This document shows positions 44,700 through 56,569 of a stretch of 64,000 bases of DNA, in pieces. Each line of letters opens with the position of its first letter. Position 1 is the first letter of the stretch. The notes beneath the pieces were generated by a model that saw only the letters and a list, made by a program, of their open reading frames with translations, had not been told where the DNA came from and did not search any database. The stretch spans positions 27,918,668 to 27,982,667 of the forward strand of contig OZ020517.1 of the NCBI GenBank assembly GCA_963971425.1. The letters are read 5' to 3'. The DNA comes from Bryoerythrophyllum caledonicum (taxonomy: Eukaryota > Streptophyta > Bryopsida > Pottiales > Pottiaceae). The position numbers were made by a program, and so were the translations under genes.

Positions 44700-46110
44700 A
44701 ACCCGCTCAGCTCGCACCTCTCGTCTCGCACCTCTGCTCAGCTGGCTTGGTTCTCTTGTCTCGAAATTTCTGTCTCGTGTTCCGGTCTCGTGTCTCGGTC
44801 TTGCGTCTCGCGTCTCGGACTTCTGTCTTGGGCTTCCGTATCGCGTCTCCGTCTTGTGTCTTGCGCCTCTGTCTTGCGTCTCGCGTCTCGGGTTCGCATC
44901 TCAGTCTCACGTCTTAGTCTCGGGTTTGCGTCTCGGGTTCGCGTCTCGGACTTCTGTATCGCGTCTCTGTCTTGCGTCTCGCGTCTCAGATTCGCGTCTC
45001 GGGTTCGCGTCTCGGACTCGGGTTCGCGTCTCGGTCTCACGTCTTGGTCTCGGGTTCGCGTCTCGGGTTCGCGTCTTGGACTCGGGTTCGCGTCTTGGGT
45101 TCGCGTCTTGGGTTCGCGTCTTGGGTTCGCGTCTTGGTCTCACGTCTTGGTCTCGGGTTCGTGTCTCAGGTTCGCGTCTCGGACTTCTGTATCGCGTCTC
45201 TGTCTTGCGTCTCGCGTCTCGGGTTCGCGTCTCGGTCTCACGTCTTGGTCTCGGGTTCACGTCTCGGGCTCGCGTCTCGGACTCGGGTTCGCGTCTTGGG
45301 TTCGCGTCTCAGGTTCGCGTCTTGGACTCGGGTTCGCCTCTCGGGTTCGCGTCTCGGTCTCACGTCTTGGTCTCGGGTTTGCGTCTCGGGTTCGCGTCTC
45401 GGACTTTTGTATCGCGTCTCTGTCTTGCGTCTCGCGTCTCGGGTTCGTGTCTCGGGTTCGCGTCTCGGACTCGGGTTCGCGTCTCGGTCTCACGTCTTGG
45501 TCTCGGGTTCGCGTCTCGGGTTCGTGTCTTGGACTCGGGTTCGCGTCTCGGGTTCGCGTCTCGGTCTCACGTTTTGGTCTCGGGTTTGCGTCTCGGGTTC
45601 GCGTCTCGGACTTCTTTATCGCGTCTCTGTCTTGCGTCTCGCGTCTCGGGTTCGTGTCTCGGGTTCGCGTCTCGGACTCGGGTTCGCGTCTCGGTCTCAC
45701 GTCTTGGTCTCGGGTTCGCGTCTCGGGTTCGTGTCTTGGACTCGGGTTCGCGTCTCGGGTTCGCGTCTCGGTCTCACGTTTTGGTCTCGGGTTTGCGTCT
45801 CGGGTTCGCGTCTCGGACTTCTTTATCGCGTCTTTGTCTCGCGTCTCGCGTCTCGGGTTCGTGTCTCGGGTTCGCGTCTCGGACTCACGTCTTGGTCTCG
45901 GGTTCGCATCTCGGGTTCGCGTCTCGGACTCGGGTTCGCGTCTTGGGTTCGCGTCTTGGTCTCACGTCTTGGTCTCGGGTTGGCGTCTCGGGTTTGCGTC
46001 TTGGACTCGGGTTCGCGTCTCGGGTTCGCGTCTCGGTCTCGGGTTTGCGTCTCGGGTTCGCGGCTCGGACTTCTGTATCGCGTCTCTGTTTTGCGTCTCG
46101 CGCCTCTAGA
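44700..46110. repeat. Satellite array of 13-bp unit GCGTCTCGGGTTC
   Basis: About 1.4 kb of GCGTCTCGGGTTC with variants (CTTGG, CTCACG, shorter GTCTCGC). A landmark, GGACTTYTNTATCGCGTCT, recurs at 44948, 45181, 45401, 45608 and 45815, giving a higher-order period that settles at exactly 207 bp in the last two intervals. Because 13 is not a multiple of 3 and the unit lacks stops in several frames, very long frames (up to 502 codons plus, shorter ones minus) open here; these are not genes. Confidence 0.93.
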
Positions 46111-46578
46111 CGTCCCCTCTTTCCTCCGTAGACTTTCGGCTCGCAGGTTCCTTCTCTGGACTTTACTCATGGTCCGTCCTCGAAGATGCTGGCCTACTAC
46201 CTGGTTCGTTGACTTGTACCCATGGGCTTGGCCCTTAAACTCGAGTCCTTAGGCTTGGATCCTTGAGCTTGGGCTCGGGTCGGTATGGGTTGGGTTAAGG
46301 TGCAGGCTCGAGTCAGTATTTATCCCCCTTAACATTTTGTAAGCACTCTCTATTTTCCTTATCCTAATACTATCTAAGGATTAACACTTAGATTCGCCCT
46401 AACCTTTCCACCTACTATTTTCTGTATTTTAACCTCTTCTATATAACTAACTTAATTTTTTTTTTAAATTCATGGTACGACAGGTACCATGGTCGTGTTT
46501 TAGTCCATGCCATCCACTATGATGCACATGTACAACTCTGGGCTAATATAACACGACCTCTTGAATATCCAATAATGC

Positions 46579-48013
46579 CTACGTTCTTCCATCTGGTTGC
46601 GCAGATGCCAACATAAACAACTCCTTTATCTTTATCCTTGCATCCGCATTGGTGGTTCCCTCCATGGCACATTTATACTCCCAACAATGATAACACTTTG
46701 AGAATCTCGAGAATGGAGGTACCTGAACGTGGGGATACTTGATGCGCCACATTCTCCGGAACGAACTCATAGAAATGGTTTCTCCATTACAAATTCTCTT
46801 GACCTCCTCGTTCACGTAATTGAATACATCAAATTTGGTTGTATTCATAGAAAGGAGAATGAGAGGCACCACTTCGTTGTTAGTCTTACGGCGAATACAA
46901 CGATGAGGTTGAGGACAACCAGCTTCATCGACAAACGATTTAAAGCAAGCTTCTGCTGCAGACATTCTAGTACTCTCTCTTATTGGATCTGAAAGGATAT
47001 TGCCGTGAATCGATGTCACTCTTCCATATATTAGACAATCCTTCTTCAATTGCTTAAAGCGCCTCTGTGAATATCCAACCCCAAGAGCGTAGCAAGCATT
47101 GCACACTTCTTTCCCATCTAACTTTGTTACAAACTTGTCTCGACGAGTTCCTTCCGTCCTTGTGTAAAAAGAAACCAGCATCTGTCTCATCCACGTACTT
47201 CGAACTGAAAACTCAGTACCCCATGCATTATATCGCATGTCCAATAGATACCTTGCTGGAACGTCCCTCAAACAATTGCGTTTGCATCCTCCTTGTGCCA
47301 TTGCAATTTGCACGCTTCTAAGCGATACCTTAGATGGTGCAGCTTCTGTCAATGATGGCTCCCTTGAATCTCTCATTCTCCTATTTTGCATAGAATATGG
47401 ACGACGTGCTGGTCTATCATAAGCAAATCCATCTACATGGGGCAAATCTTGGATATTTGAGGGAGTAGATTGGAAAAATGGCGAATTTTCATCTATGGCG
47501 TTTGAAGCATGACTACTGCGTCGAGACCTCTCGGTGGATCCTGGTGTGTTGATGAAATTCAAGAAAATCAAATTCCGGGGCCATCACTTCTGTAGGCGCT
47601 ATCTGTGATCCAATGTCACCATGGACACCTGTGATATCATGTTCTACAGCCACTACACGTAGCAAAAATCGATGCCAACGAATGATCAAGCCCACACACA
47701 TGCCAAGGCATTCTCCTACAATCTCTCCGGTCCAATGCAATGCATCATCTACCCTAGTGATACGCACCGCCACCTCGAATGGGAACAACTTCGACCCATT
47801 TAATTCCATGCCACTTTTGAATGCATGCTCCCTGGTTGCTAAGTCCACCACATCTCCTATTTCTGAGAGCAATTCTACTGCCCTTTCCAATTCAGAAGTC
47901 ATGATTTCAACAGATCTCTGTTGAATTTGCCTTGCACGTACTGATCGTACTAATCGGGCCCCCATAGAGCTATTAGAAGGCATATTGTCCCTTTCGATGT
48001 GTGGCCGTATCAA
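46579..48013 (-). pseudogene. DUF7869-family transposon protein, N-terminal part
   Basis: A 330-codon minus-strand frame shows CKRNCLRDVPARYLLDMRYN, TKLDGKEVCNACYALGVGYS, QRRFKQLKKD, RVTSIHGN, EAGCPQPHRCIRRK, SFRRMWRIKYPHVQVPPFSR and FSKCYHCWEYK. I recall this series from large DUF7869-type transposon proteins of plants, ahead of an RNase H-like catalytic domain. That catalytic part is missing: the frame ends at 46579. A second frame (48013-47513) precedes it in another register; the two overlap near 47513-47571, so a frameshift or small intron separates them. Confidence 0.65.
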
Positions 48014-48249
48014 AGGAGTCTAAATCGTGCGGCTCTCCATTATCACTATTGAAAAAATAGGAACATTATGGCTGCACATTAGTCAAAATACATGTAGTAA
48101 TTGTTAACCTTCAAAGCACCATTCATCTGAAAAAATGTATGTTTCTAAACACATATTCACTGTTCAAAATATGATGATGATATTGGACCTTTTGATAAAA
48201 CTCCTTTGAAATGAAAAAATTAAGAATTTTTAGAACATGAACTCCTTGC

Positions 48250-48400
48250 ATGGAGTCTTTAACCCTGAAGGTACAATGACAGTGTTACACCAAAAACACT
48301 TCTAAATTGTTGGATTCCAGTGCAACGAACAAAAAAAGGAAACAAAAACATTTATATCTAGTTTTGACCGTAGGATCTTGTAAACCGTAAATTTATACTC
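48250..48400. mobile_element. Truncated TTAA-family fragment
   Basis: TTTAACCCTGAAGGTACAAT, GTTACACCAAAAACACTTCT and GTTGGATTCCAGTGCAA match, in reverse orientation, the right end of copy 1 (4980-5067). It fades out by about 48400. Confidence 0.65.
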
Positions 48401-50450
48401 ACGCAAAACACCCAAGACTCACACAAGTTTCCATATGATTCTAAATTCTTCCCGGGATGGTCTGGCGTCTAATGTTTAAGTAATTTTGATCTAATTATCA
48501 CATAAAAATGTTTTCTATAATAAATTTAAAGCTATAATGCATCATTTTAAAGGTTTATGGGTTAAACAATCTACACTCTTAGGTCAAAATTCTTAGTCAC
48601 AAATATTTTTAATTTTGATTGAAGAAATACATTTTTAACAAGAATTAATTAAGTAATTTTGATATTTTTAATTTTGATTGAAGAAATCTTATCTTGTAAT
48701 TCAATTTTTATTATAAGAATTCTTAGTCACAAATATTTTTAGTTTTTTTAATATGTTTTATTTTCTTTCAATGTCACTTATTCAATAAGTGCAACATTTA
48801 AACCTTCTTAAATTGTTTATCAATTTAAGATATTACAATCAATTAAAATTTGACTTCTTAATTATTAAAACTCACTTTCACAAGTCACATGTGCAAAGTT
48901 ACTTAATTAATTAGAATCAATGGAATTTTACACAACACAATATGTATTAACTTAAAAATTCTTACAACCATCCCAAGAATTGCTAGCTCCAAGCTAGGAC
49001 TCACAATTGCTTCTTCAATGTGGTGAATTCAAAATGAATTCCTACTCCACTTAAGCTAAAACTACGAAGAGACACTATTTCTTAAAAGGTTTCTTCCTTT
49101 TCCTTCCACCCCTTCAAGTTTTGCTTAAACCCTTTCAACTAATTAAAAGGTGTGACTATTCTTTTAAGTCTTTTCCTTAAATCCTTTCATACTATCATTA
49201 TTTTCTTTAAGCTATTTTAAGCTTTTCACTTATTTTTAAAGTTTCTCTTAACTTTTATCACTAACTATCTACTTTTTGAACTATTTCAAACCCTTTAAGC
49301 TATTTTTTAAAGAAAAAAGTCCTTTTTCATATATTGGCTCTACATAGCCCTCTTTTCTAACTTGGAGACGTCCTCGTCGACTTCAACACTTGAAGCTCGT
49401 CCTTGTTGCTCCTTTGTATTCCAATGTCTTTGACTTTCATTTCTTTAAGCTTCCTTAATCTTCTTAAGGGTTTCCTTGTTCCAATTATCTTTAAACTTCT
49501 TCAATCTATTTCTTAAGATTTATTCTTCTTGAGTCTTCCATCACATGTATGTTTGTTTGTTGTAATTTGGTTCCTATTCTTCATGTATATCTATACATCA
49601 GTCTTCTTCAGTATTTTGATTGACTTCAAGTTAGCACTCGTTAGTCCTCACATCACTAAAAGTTAGTAAGTTAGTAGTGTGTCCTCATTACTAATTGCTA
49701 AATCTATCTTACTAACTCTCTGATTTTTTATTTTTTTCATTGCCTTATTATCTTATTTTTATTTTGTTTTCTTCTTTTTTCCTATCACAACCATAAAGTA
49801 GGTGCTTTACGTCACTACCAATGGTGTATCTATACTATGACTACATATTCTCCTTCAATTTATAGTTAAAATGAAGGGTTCTATCTATTTGTAACATCTA
49901 ATCTAATTTCTATTCCTAATGTACTATCAACTTTGGTTTATTGAAGTACATATTGCCTTCGCGATTAAATAGTGTGTATAAACACCTCACTACTAATTGC
50001 GCACTCGGATAATAATGATCTCTCATTATTTATCATGTTCTCTCTTATTTTTTTCCTTAACTATTTTCACTCTTTTTTTATCATGTTCTCTCTTATTTTT
50101 TCGTAATTTCTAATTTAGAATTAAGAGAACTATTTTATTATTTTTAATTTTCTTAAAGACCTCAAACACTTTAAGAGTGAACTTAGGGTTTTAACAACAT
50201 GCTAGTTGTCCTTAACCATTGGTTCATTTTCTCTTCTTCTTTTTTCATTATTTTTATTTTTAATGTATTGTTGTTTTTGTTTTTTTTTTTTAACTATCAC
50301 AAGTTGTTACTCAAACAACTAGTGACTAAATCCCATTTTCGTAAAAATATTGCTTTTAGCATCTGGGTAGTTTTAGGTCATTCCGGACCAACGATCCTTC
50401 TAATATTCTCTTTACATTCAATATCTTTTTGAATTTTTCAATATTATGAA
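48401..50450. other. AT-rich block, possible solo LTR
   Basis: No genes. GTAGTTTTAGGTCATTCCGG near 50367 resembles GTAGTTTAGAGTCATTCCGG near 60138, which sits just after the pol gene of the Ty3 element in the same orientation. This block may be a related solo LTR on the minus strand. Ends not defined. Confidence 0.3.
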
Positions 50451-53400
50451 TATCAATTCATCTCCAGTATACTACTGAGAGAATTTTCCGCATAGAGTCC
50501 CTCAAGAATTTTATTGATTCCCGCTGATTTGACGGATGTCTCAAGCTGAAACTTGATGAGTTAGCATAAATCATTAGAATTTTGTCATCCAATAACACAT
50601 CCATCACCACCGGAATTCATCCATCTCTTTTCATCCATTGTCTCTGTAGACGGACTGCTGTCTGTATACACAGAACTTGTTCGTCCGGGTTTCCTAAGTT
50701 CATCTTTGTAGCTAGACACAATTAGTCTTCAACCGATCTTGCTCATATGCATGACTCACAACCATGTCCTCCAATCTGCTTTGTTCTGTTGCAAGTTTTC
50801 TTCTCGAATCCAAGAACTCTTTCTTCCAACCAACTGCATTCTCCTTCAAGCTTGGTAACCTTTTCGTGCAGCTGAAAAATGTGAAGTTCTATCACTGAAA
50901 CTTTGTCACAAAGCTCATCTTGTTTTGCAACCAGAGTCACTGCCTTCGAGTCAACTTACTTATCCACCGGCTCGCTTGTCCACCTGATTTAACCCATAGG
51001 GTTTGGTAGGGTTTGTGAGGTCGACTATATGAGTGTAGGTTGTGCATGTCGTTTTCAGAAACAGGTTTTAGTGGTCTGGTTAACTCGCACAATATGTACT
51101 GCTGCCGTGGCAACCCTTGGGTGCTAGTGCCGGGCGGATACACACCATGAGAGACCCATTCCGCTCTGTCCGTGGAAGTAGTGTCATACTTGCGCAGTTG
51201 AAGTACCGTTTTTTATCTTTATTTTTTTCATTTTTAGTTATTTTGACCACATAGTTTCAAGAGAAACTTGGTGATCTTTTCTTAAGTTGAACTAGTTTGC
51301 CACAATCTATCTGAGCGAACAGTCATATGTAATTTCTTTTACTGCAGGCACATCTCTGCAATCAAAGCATTGCAACGATGAACCTTCACCACTGCTAGGG
51401 GCACGTAATCAAACATCGCAGCTGCACTTTGACTCAGCTCAATCTTCGTCTACGAATTAACCTTTAAAGGATCAATCGACGAGATTGTGGTCGATCAGAC
51501 TCTGGTCAGGCTCTCAGTTACTAAATTTAGATCGTATGAAGTTACAACTTTCTGCAGGTTGTAGAGTTTTTCCATACCTTTCCAATGACACCATTCATGC
51601 TTCAAAATTCCTCATATTTTAAGAGATATTCACGGTCAAAGTTTGAAAACACTGTTAGGTCAGGCTGAAATCTGCCCAAAACTGCGGTTTATGCTCATTC
51701 ATTCTCAAAAAAATTTAGGGGTTAAAATGCTCCAGAATCTTCCACGAGTTTAAGTACTCCACACATCCTCGCCATCTTCAATATCAGCACATGTCCAAGT
51801 TCTGACGTATCTCTTCGACTCCGCCAATCAGAAGTTCACGCATGAACCAGGATCGCCCAGCAATGGAACACGTGAATGAATATACAAGTCCATCACATGA
51901 GCAAGGAAATGGGCAGCACGGCATCTCTTCACATAGCTTAATATACAATGCATGTAGCAATCTTCCAGTAAAGTAGACAGGGTTCCAAAATGGCTTGTCT
52001 CAATTGTGTCTTCCACGAATTAATACTCCAGACTCCAAACACCCTCTCCATCTCAGGGTAAACACACGTTCGTGTTCTTACAATTCTGTGCGACTCTTCG
52101 AATAGGGTATAGAGGGTTTCAGAAAAGCCATCAACTGCATGCTATCGCTGTTCAGCGAGTCGAAGTACGCGCAGCATTTCCCAGTCTTCAACTGTGCATG
52201 TGCACGCTCCTCTCGACCTCTGAACTAATCACGAGGTAGGAACTCCAAAAACGACTAGAAAGAGTTCCGACAAAGTCCTCGAGAGCAGGCACGTCCTCAC
52301 GGCGTCCGCATCATCATCATCGAGGGCACGATGGTCCTCGCAGCCACAGCACAAAGGTCCTCGCAGTCGCATCATCACGCAGAAGTTGACCTCGACCTCT
52401 TCACGGCGCTGCTTGAGAAACCCACGCCATTTGGAAGCCTCATCGACTGTTGGAAGAGGAAGAGTTTTACTGATGCCCAGACTTGGAATCTTTGGACTCT
52501 CAGTAAGTTTGTATTCGTCACACTTTCTATCTAAAAGTTCATTCATCTTTCGGCGGAGTTCATTTTAGATCACATCCAGGATTTCCGTTGGTCATCCGTC
52601 GATATGTTTGAGCTGTCTGTATTGACAGACTTATGTATCAATATAGACACAAATTTTCGCGACTTGTACTGGTAGTCATTCCACAGCGGAAACATCATCA
52701 ACCATTTGCATGTGCATGTCCTGAGAGCAAGATAAGCTCATACTGATGAAACTTTTTGGCTCTCCTTGATTGGTCGATTACTTCCAACTTTACAGCCTTG
52801 CTAACTGTAGTTTAATCAACCTCCCTTCCTACTTCTCTTATCATTGGATTTTGTTTTTGAACTTAGCCTTTTGGTGAGCTTTTTAAAATTCCTACCATTA
52901 TCGCCTTTGACTGCAGCGAATTCGGCAGTCAACCTTTGAGATATTGCTTCAGCTGTTACTGAATGAACCGTCATCATACTCATAAAGCAAAATCCGTCAT
53001 CATACTCATATATTACTGTTAGCATCAGCTAAAGTTTCCACTCCGTCTCATCCCGTTCAAGTTGATTCCTTCCAGTTTTAACTAAGTACATAGTTTGTTA
53101 CCAAGTTATGACAATTTATCAAGCAACGTACGCAACCAAGTCATGTAATCATAATAATAAGTTTTGATAATAAAACAACGTTTACAGATCAAAATAAAGA
53201 GTTCACTGTCATGAGGTTCACCAGACTACTTAACATTCGAATTGAAAAATTCGAATTATCATCTAAGCTTTCATCTCTGCTAAATAGTAGGAAGGTAGCT
53301 TGGTAAGACTCAATTGCAGCTCTTCAACATCTGCTCGTTGATAATTTTTTATTTTTTATTTTTTAAATTTTTAACAAGAACGTCCAGTATCATGGTGCTT

Positions 53401-53467
53401 CACAGTCTGTGCTCCTCGTGACTGACTGCAGCACTTGTTGCATGGGAGAGCGTCGGCATCATCACAT
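50451..53467. other. Intergenic, no gene recognised
   Basis: A 65-codon helical frame (50940-50743, minus; KVSVIELHIFQLHEKVTKLE) could be a coiled-coil scrap. Two segments near 51725-51835 and 52005-52100 are loosely alike (CTTCCACGA, TACTCCA, CATCTTC/CATCTCA). Otherwise unassigned. Confidence 0.35.
51457..51725. mobile_element. Short TTAA-flanked element, 269 bp
   Basis: Left end TTAACCTTTAAAGGATCAAT and right end AAATTTAGGGGTTAA. Termini fit the TTAA family although the interior differs. Non-coding. Confidence 0.55.
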
Positions 53468-56400
53468 TCACCGACGCCGTATGTCAAGCTTTGGCTTCTT
53501 GTGCTTGAATTCGTCTGCCATCTCCAATTCTTGCAAATAAGTTTGCATCTCCAGACTATCCACATTAGGGCGGACGTCCTCATCATGTTGCATCAAGTAA
53601 GTATCATGCGTCTTTTGATACGTCAACCAAGTGCTGATTTGGTGCTGCCTCTTAGGCGAAAACTCAAGTGCAAACATAGAGCTTGGCCCGATAAGGAATT
53701 GTGTCAACGCCATACTTTCCAATAACCGCAAACATCTAGCAGGCTTCTGCTGAAGCTTCATCCACAGGTGGAATTCTGGTTTTGCCTCGTCATATTTATT
53801 GATGTTCACAACAACTTTATACTGTGAACACATAACAGCTAAGAAACTGCAGAATATCGCAGCTCGGAAGCAAACCGGATCTGTGTGATACTTATGGATC
53901 TCATAATAAGATCGATAAGAGATCGCACACTCATGAGGAGTGGCAAACGTACCTTGAATCAGTGGCCAGTTATATGGCAACGAATCCAAACGTGCCCACG
54001 GTGCCCACTTATAGCGTCTTGGGCCATGCAAAGGGCAGTAATGCGGATTCGCAGCCACTGCTACAGGAACTACATGAGTCCAATTTACTGAGACTCTGGG
54101 ATATAACTGATCCCATGGCTTCCAAGTCTTGACTGATAAGCCGACGTCTTCCAATATCCATTCAAGAGCAGGCCAAGACGGGAATGGCTTCTCTTCCTCA
54201 GAGTCGAACATGAGGTCATAATTTCCCAAGTAGCGCTGTTTCAACACTGATCCGTCGACCGGTGCGGCTACACCAACCCAACCGGGTGCTTGGTAATCGA
54301 GAGGAGGAGAGTTCAGTGTCACCTAGATCTTGAAATCCTCTGTATCAACAAGTTGGTTACGGACGCCATCCAAGGCACGGATCAGGCGCTGCCGTGTGCA
54401 TTGATATGCATAGACATACTGTCCCACAGTCATTTCACCTCGTTGGGCGACCTCCTCTCGGATGCGCGCATGCATCAACGTCGTGGTAAGCAACTGTTCC
54501 TTGTCAATCTCATGAAGTAAATACTCCAGCCTCTTCTGCCACTCAGGCAATGCCTCAAAGTTCTCCGGAGTGACTATGGGCCTGAATTCCGAAATTCTCA
54601 CCACTCTGTGAGATTCCACAAGTTGCTCCGTCTTCCTTTTATAATGGAACTGTGCTTCTAGCACCATATAGTACTGTAACACTCGCGCACCTAAATCACC
54701 AATGGTGAGAATACTTTGGTTAGGATGCGCCAGGTTAAGATCAGCTCTTGCCAACATTTCGCACAACAAATTCTGCATGTTTGCAAAAGGCTCCGCCATC
54801 TTCCACAGTCGCTCAAAGTCCTCATTGCTCAACTTGACACCAGTGACCAAACTCGTCATGCGGAAGAAGGTGTTTCGTTGTAATTCATAAGCCTTAAACA
54901 GGGAGAAAGAGTACGGTGACTCTAATTCTTGCTCCCACATAGCAGCTTGCAGCCGCGTTCTCCAATTCTGCTCCATGGTATATTGCTGTATGAGCTGCTC
55001 ATTGGTAGCTGTTAGGGCTTGAACACTTTGTTCAAGGGAAGTGACTGTCAGGAAGTCTGACTGTGCTACCACCTGTGATGTTGAATTGACAAGCCCTTCA
55101 TGCAACTTCTTTGCATACTTCTGTGCTAAGTCATCTTTTTCTCTTAGGAGTCTCTCTCCCTGATCTTTCTGGTACTTATACATCCCCTTGATGTTTTTAA
55201 ATTTCTCCTCTGCTTCATGCACTTCTCTTGTCAATCGACTGACTTCAATTTGAACTTGCTCATAATGCTGTTGTTTACCAGCAAACTCCTCCCATCGTTT
55301 TTTCCAGTGGCTCGCATTAGCAATAACTTGTTGTTTTTCTTCTAATGTCTGGTTTCTTTCCGCTCTTAGTCGTTGCTCCTCCTTGCTATTTGCCGCTAAC
55401 AGCTGGTCCTGGGCCGCAACCTACCGTCGCAGGGCGTTGATCTCCTCTAACATTGCCTCAGTCTCTGATGACTGCTCCCTGATGATGGATGTTGCTTTCG
55501 ACGCCTGAGCCCTCTGGCCTGTCTCCTCCAATCGACCCATACGTTCCATTAAATTGACCATCAAACTTTTCTCCTTTTCTGACGACGTACCGTTGGACCC
55601 GTTGCCTGATTCGGTGGGAGTTTTCTTCTTGGTAGTCGGCTCTATTGGCTGCGACTGATTCTTGAAAATCCCTCGATCTTCCTTGACGGTCAACACGTAT
55701 TCAGGTGTTTTTGGTTTACCAATTGGTATAAGAGCCCAAACCGGCTCAGGTGTATGTTGTCGAGATGTCTCGACCATCACCGGTGGCTCATCTACTTCAC
55801 ATTCTTCCTGTACCGAAGTTACTCTGGTCTTCCTTCTAGCTGATACCTCTGTCTTCTCTGTGATCGTGGTAGAAACGCTCCCTTCCTTCAAGACAGGACA
55901 AAACTCCGAAAGATACGTTGTGCAATGAAAGAACAACGTGTTGCGGGTATTCTTCTTGGAGATTTCCAACTTGATCTGGTTGAACAAAAATTTTAACCAG
56001 TTCAGTGGCTCACCATTCCAGCTTCGGTAGGCCGCTGCCAACCCTTCTTCATTGATGACTTTGACACCCTCTGTAGCCATCAGTAATCTCTGGTTGACAT
56101 ACTTTAACCAATCCACCCAATGTTCTTTGGCTCGGGTTATTAGATACCCTTTTGGTGTAGCTGCTCCTCTTGGATTCTCAAAGATGTACAGCAAATCCGC
56201 CTTCCCTAATAAAGGAACCGTCATCAGAGTAGGGCCTTCTCGTGACAATCCTGGAAAGTGTGGTGCGATGACCTCCATGTTGAACTGTACCACTGTATTC
56301 TCCATCTTGAATTCGTCTTGCGATCCTTTTGATGAAGCTCTCCAATATGCCAAGACTCGTTCACTGTCAACCATGTTCCACTTCTTGCAGATGAACTCCC

Positions 56401-56569
56401 ACAAACCCGCTTTCTCCAGGTTAGCTTGATTGGGATCTACCACTTCTTCTGGTATTATCATCAGTGGTGATGGAGCTACCGATCTCTCTTCCTTTGTCAT
56501 GTCTGATGCCCTGTCTCTCACCAAGAACTTTGCATTCAACTCATCCAGTTGTTCATTGGTGAGCGCCAT
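53468..56569 (-). pseudogene. Gag-like / coiled-coil gene, broken
   Basis: A minus-strand coding region of about 1,030 codons, interrupted about twice, beginning at the ATG at 56569 (MALTNEQLDELNAKFLVRD). N-terminal globular part at 56500-55850 (GLWEFICKKWNMVDSERVLA; RAKEHWVDWLKYVNQRLL; FFHCTTYLSEFCPVLKEG), then a Ser/Thr/Pro/Glu linker, a long coiled coil at about 55530-55000, and a C-terminal globular domain at 54322-53468 (SWPALEWILEDVGLSVKTW; NPHYCPLHGPRRYKWAPW; basic KHKKPKLDIRRR end). No homologue recognised. It resembles the gag-like segment at 16929-18745. Mobile-element origin is likely but unproven. Confidence 0.5.

Noticed and set aside
44623-46252. Overlapping 502-, 439- and 426-codon frames on the plus strand (and minus-strand frames)
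   Set aside because: All lie in the 13-bp satellite; their Arg/Ser/Gly/Leu repeats follow from the repeat unit and occur in every frame.
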